Positions 7,099 to 8,101 of a stretch of DNA of 8,101 bases are shown piece after piece. Under the pieces are notes generated by a model. It was given only the letters and a program-made list of their open reading frames with translations, searched no databases and was not told the origin of the DNA. Numbering within the stretch: position 1 is the stretch's first letter; each line of letters starts with the position of its first letter. This stretch comes from an uncultured Prevotella sp. Lineage in GTDB: Bacteria > Bacteroidota > Bacteroidia > Bacteroidales > Bacteroidaceae. The position numbers were made by a program, and so were the translations under genes. The stretch is taken from assembly GCA_938018155.1 (NCBI GenBank), contig CALIIG010000117.1:1-8101 (forward strand). The letters run 5' to 3'.

Positions 7099-7911
7099 AT
7101 GAATATTACGAAGAATAAATTTCTGTTGGTTTTTTGTCTGGTAACCTTATTGCTGGCTGCCATGCGCTGTATATTCCCGTCAGTTGCCCGTAATTCTTCA
7201 GCTGTTTTATCCTCACAAAACAATGATTCTGCCGGAACGGCATCGTCGGCAAAGAGCCATGATGCCAATAAACGTGACAACTCCGTATCATCAGACGGGG
7301 CTTTTACGGCATCGCGCTTTTTCAATGCCGATGGCAGCGAGGCACGTCATCGCATTTACAGTGTGCCGGGTTACGAAGTATCGTTTCCCGACCAGAACGA
7401 TGTGCAGCTTACATCAGCCCGCAAATGGGGTGTGAAACCAGTGGCCGACAGCACCGAAGCTGCCCGAAGGATAAAGGAATTGGTGTATATTGGCAGCAAC
7501 CCTTACTTCTATATTGACCGCCTCCGTAACAGCATTCCCTATCTTGTTCCGCGTGCCTCGGTACTGTTGCAGGACATAGGCCGGAGTTTTTTCGACAGTT
7601 TGCAAATTAAAGGCATACCTCTTCACAAGATCATTGTAACGAGCGTGTTGCGCTCAAAGGCCGATGTGGCCAGACTTCGTGGCAAGAACCGCAATGCCAC
7701 AGAGCACAGCTGTCACCTTTATGGCACCACGTTCGACATATGTTATAATCGTTATAAAACGGTACAGGCACCGGGAGAGCATCGCCGTGAGGTGCGCAAC
7801 GACACACTTAAATATGTGCTTGCCGAGGTGTTAAGGGATATGCGACAGCAAAACCGTTGTTATATTAAATATGAGGTGCATCAGGGTTGCTGGCATATTA
7901 CGGTGAGGTAA
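7099..7911 (+). CDS. Exported or anchored M15/LAS-like putative zinc peptidase, DUF5715 type
   Basis: The protein has 270 aa from the ATG at 7099. That start is preferred to the one at 7048 because the promoter predicts transcription beginning near 7066, and because it puts a classic signal or anchor at the N-terminus: positive 'NITKNK', then a hydrophobic stretch at about 8-22. No good lipobox precedes Cys24. A Ser/Asn/Asp-rich, low-complexity linker covers about 30-70. The C-terminal half resembles LAS/M15 D-Ala-D-Ala peptidases: 'SVLRS' (182-186), 'SCHLYGTTFD' (204-213) giving likely zinc ligands H206 and D213, and 'YEVHQGCWH' (258-266) giving H266 and a possible general base E259. From memory this fits DUF5715 of Bacteroidetes. 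A periplasmic role in peptidoglycan trimming is inference. The gene is divergent from phoH and stands alone. Confidence 0.85.
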   Translation: MNITKNKFLLVFCLVTLLLAAMRCIFPSVARNSSAVLSSQNNDSAGTASSAKSHDANKRDNSVSSDGAFTASRFFNADGSEARHRIYSVPGYEVSFPDQNDVQLTSARKWGVKPVADSTEAARRIKELVYIGSNPYFYIDRLRNSIPYLVPRASVLLQDIGRSFFDSLQIKGIPLHKIIVTSVLRSKADVARLRGKNRNATEHSCHLYGTTFDICYNRYKTVQAPGEHRREVRNDTLKYVLAEVLRDMRQQNRCYIKYEVHQGCWHITVR

Positions 7912-7930
7912 CAACGGCTTTATTCTCATT

Positions 7931-8101
7931 TTATTTTTCGTTTCGCTTTTGTGTATTACGGGGTAGGGCGTAATGGTTCTGTCCCTGCACTGATATTTTA
8001 CGAAGGTTCAGGCTGCCTGTTCCATACTTTACCTTGTTAAGGTCATCGTTCGGCGGCCGTCGGCAGCGCGTACGACGACCGTCAGACAATGGGTGCGACG
8101 G
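7931..8101 (-). CDS. Possible C-terminus of an unrecognised protein, entering from right edge
   Basis: The minus strand is open from the right edge for 56 codons and ends in TAA at 7931-7933, 19 nt from the stop of the convergent plus-strand gene. The upstream part is Arg/Pro-rich ('RRTRCRRPPNDDLNK'). The end is more protein-like ('YGTGSLNLRKISVQGQNHY', then a basic tail ending KRNEK). I do not recognise it. The complementary strand is also open over much of the stretch, so the frame could be spurious. A 6-bp inverted repeat (ATTACG/CGTAAT, 7955-7974) with a G-rich 8-nt loop lies within it. The first ~20 codons are about 69% GC, well above the rest of the window, which may mean a repeat or foreign sequence. 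Confidence 0.35.
   Translation of the reverse strand, partial: PSHPLSDGRRTRCRRPPNDDLNKVKYGTGSLNLRKISVQGQNHYALPRNTQKRNEK

Noticed and set aside
7002..7325. 107-aa minus-strand frame overlapping the start of the plus-strand gene
   Set aside because: It is antisense to the signal region and linker of the putative peptidase, covers both predicted promoter elements and shows no recognisable motif. The plus-strand frame has the promoter, signal and conserved motifs.
7912..7950. Terminator after the plus-strand gene
   Set aside because: The region is T-rich, but I find no stable GC stem before the T-runs, so no intrinsic terminator is called.
1..8101. CRISPR array, toxin-antitoxin, phage or transposase genes
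   Set aside because: No regularly spaced repeats, integrase or transposase motifs, or paired small toxin/antitoxin frames are visible. Apart from the edges this is a conserved housekeeping region.

Overview
The window looks like a chromosomal housekeeping segment from a Bacteroidales bacterium, most like Prevotella or a close relative. Three things point there. The proteins have Bacteroidetes-type features: a long PurM of 387 aa, a yeast-like PurC of 316 aa, and a PhoH with the 'DIDPVIFYG' N-terminus. Start codons mostly lack Shine-Dalgarno sequences. Two divergent promoters match the Bacteroidetes primary-sigma consensus (TTTG, 19-nt spacer, TAnnTTTG). The organism assignment is inferred from remembered family features, not from a search.

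Nearly all of the window (about 1-6917) is one co-oriented minus-strand cluster. In transcription order it runs phoH (PhoH/YbeZ ATPase, TTG start), a 150-nt leader, purC, ubiE/menG, aroE, purM, prfA, a 45-codon small ORF, and pyrF, whose 3' end runs off the left edge. Gaps from purC to purM are 19-35 nt, and the small ORF overlaps pyrF by ATGA. This suggests a long operon, possibly with internal promoters before purC and prfA. The genes link purine synthesis (purC, purM), pyrimidine synthesis (pyrF), the shikimate pathway (aroE), menaquinone maturation (ubiE, downstream of chorismate), translation termination (prfA) and ribosome/RNA-associated functions (phoH).

From 6918 to 7098 a 181-nt divergent promoter region separates phoH from a plus-strand gene. 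That gene encodes an exported or membrane-anchored protein with an M15/LAS-like zinc-peptidase motif set, probably of the DUF5715 type. The last 190 nt hold a convergent open frame on the minus strand that enters from the right edge, with a sharp rise in GC over the final ~60 nt.

I see no mobile element, CRISPR array, tRNA, rRNA or defence system. The items least explained by known annotation are the 45-aa ORF coupled to pyrF, the purC leader (a 21-codon ORF with a perfect AGGAGG plus a GNRA hairpin), and the GC-rich right edge.
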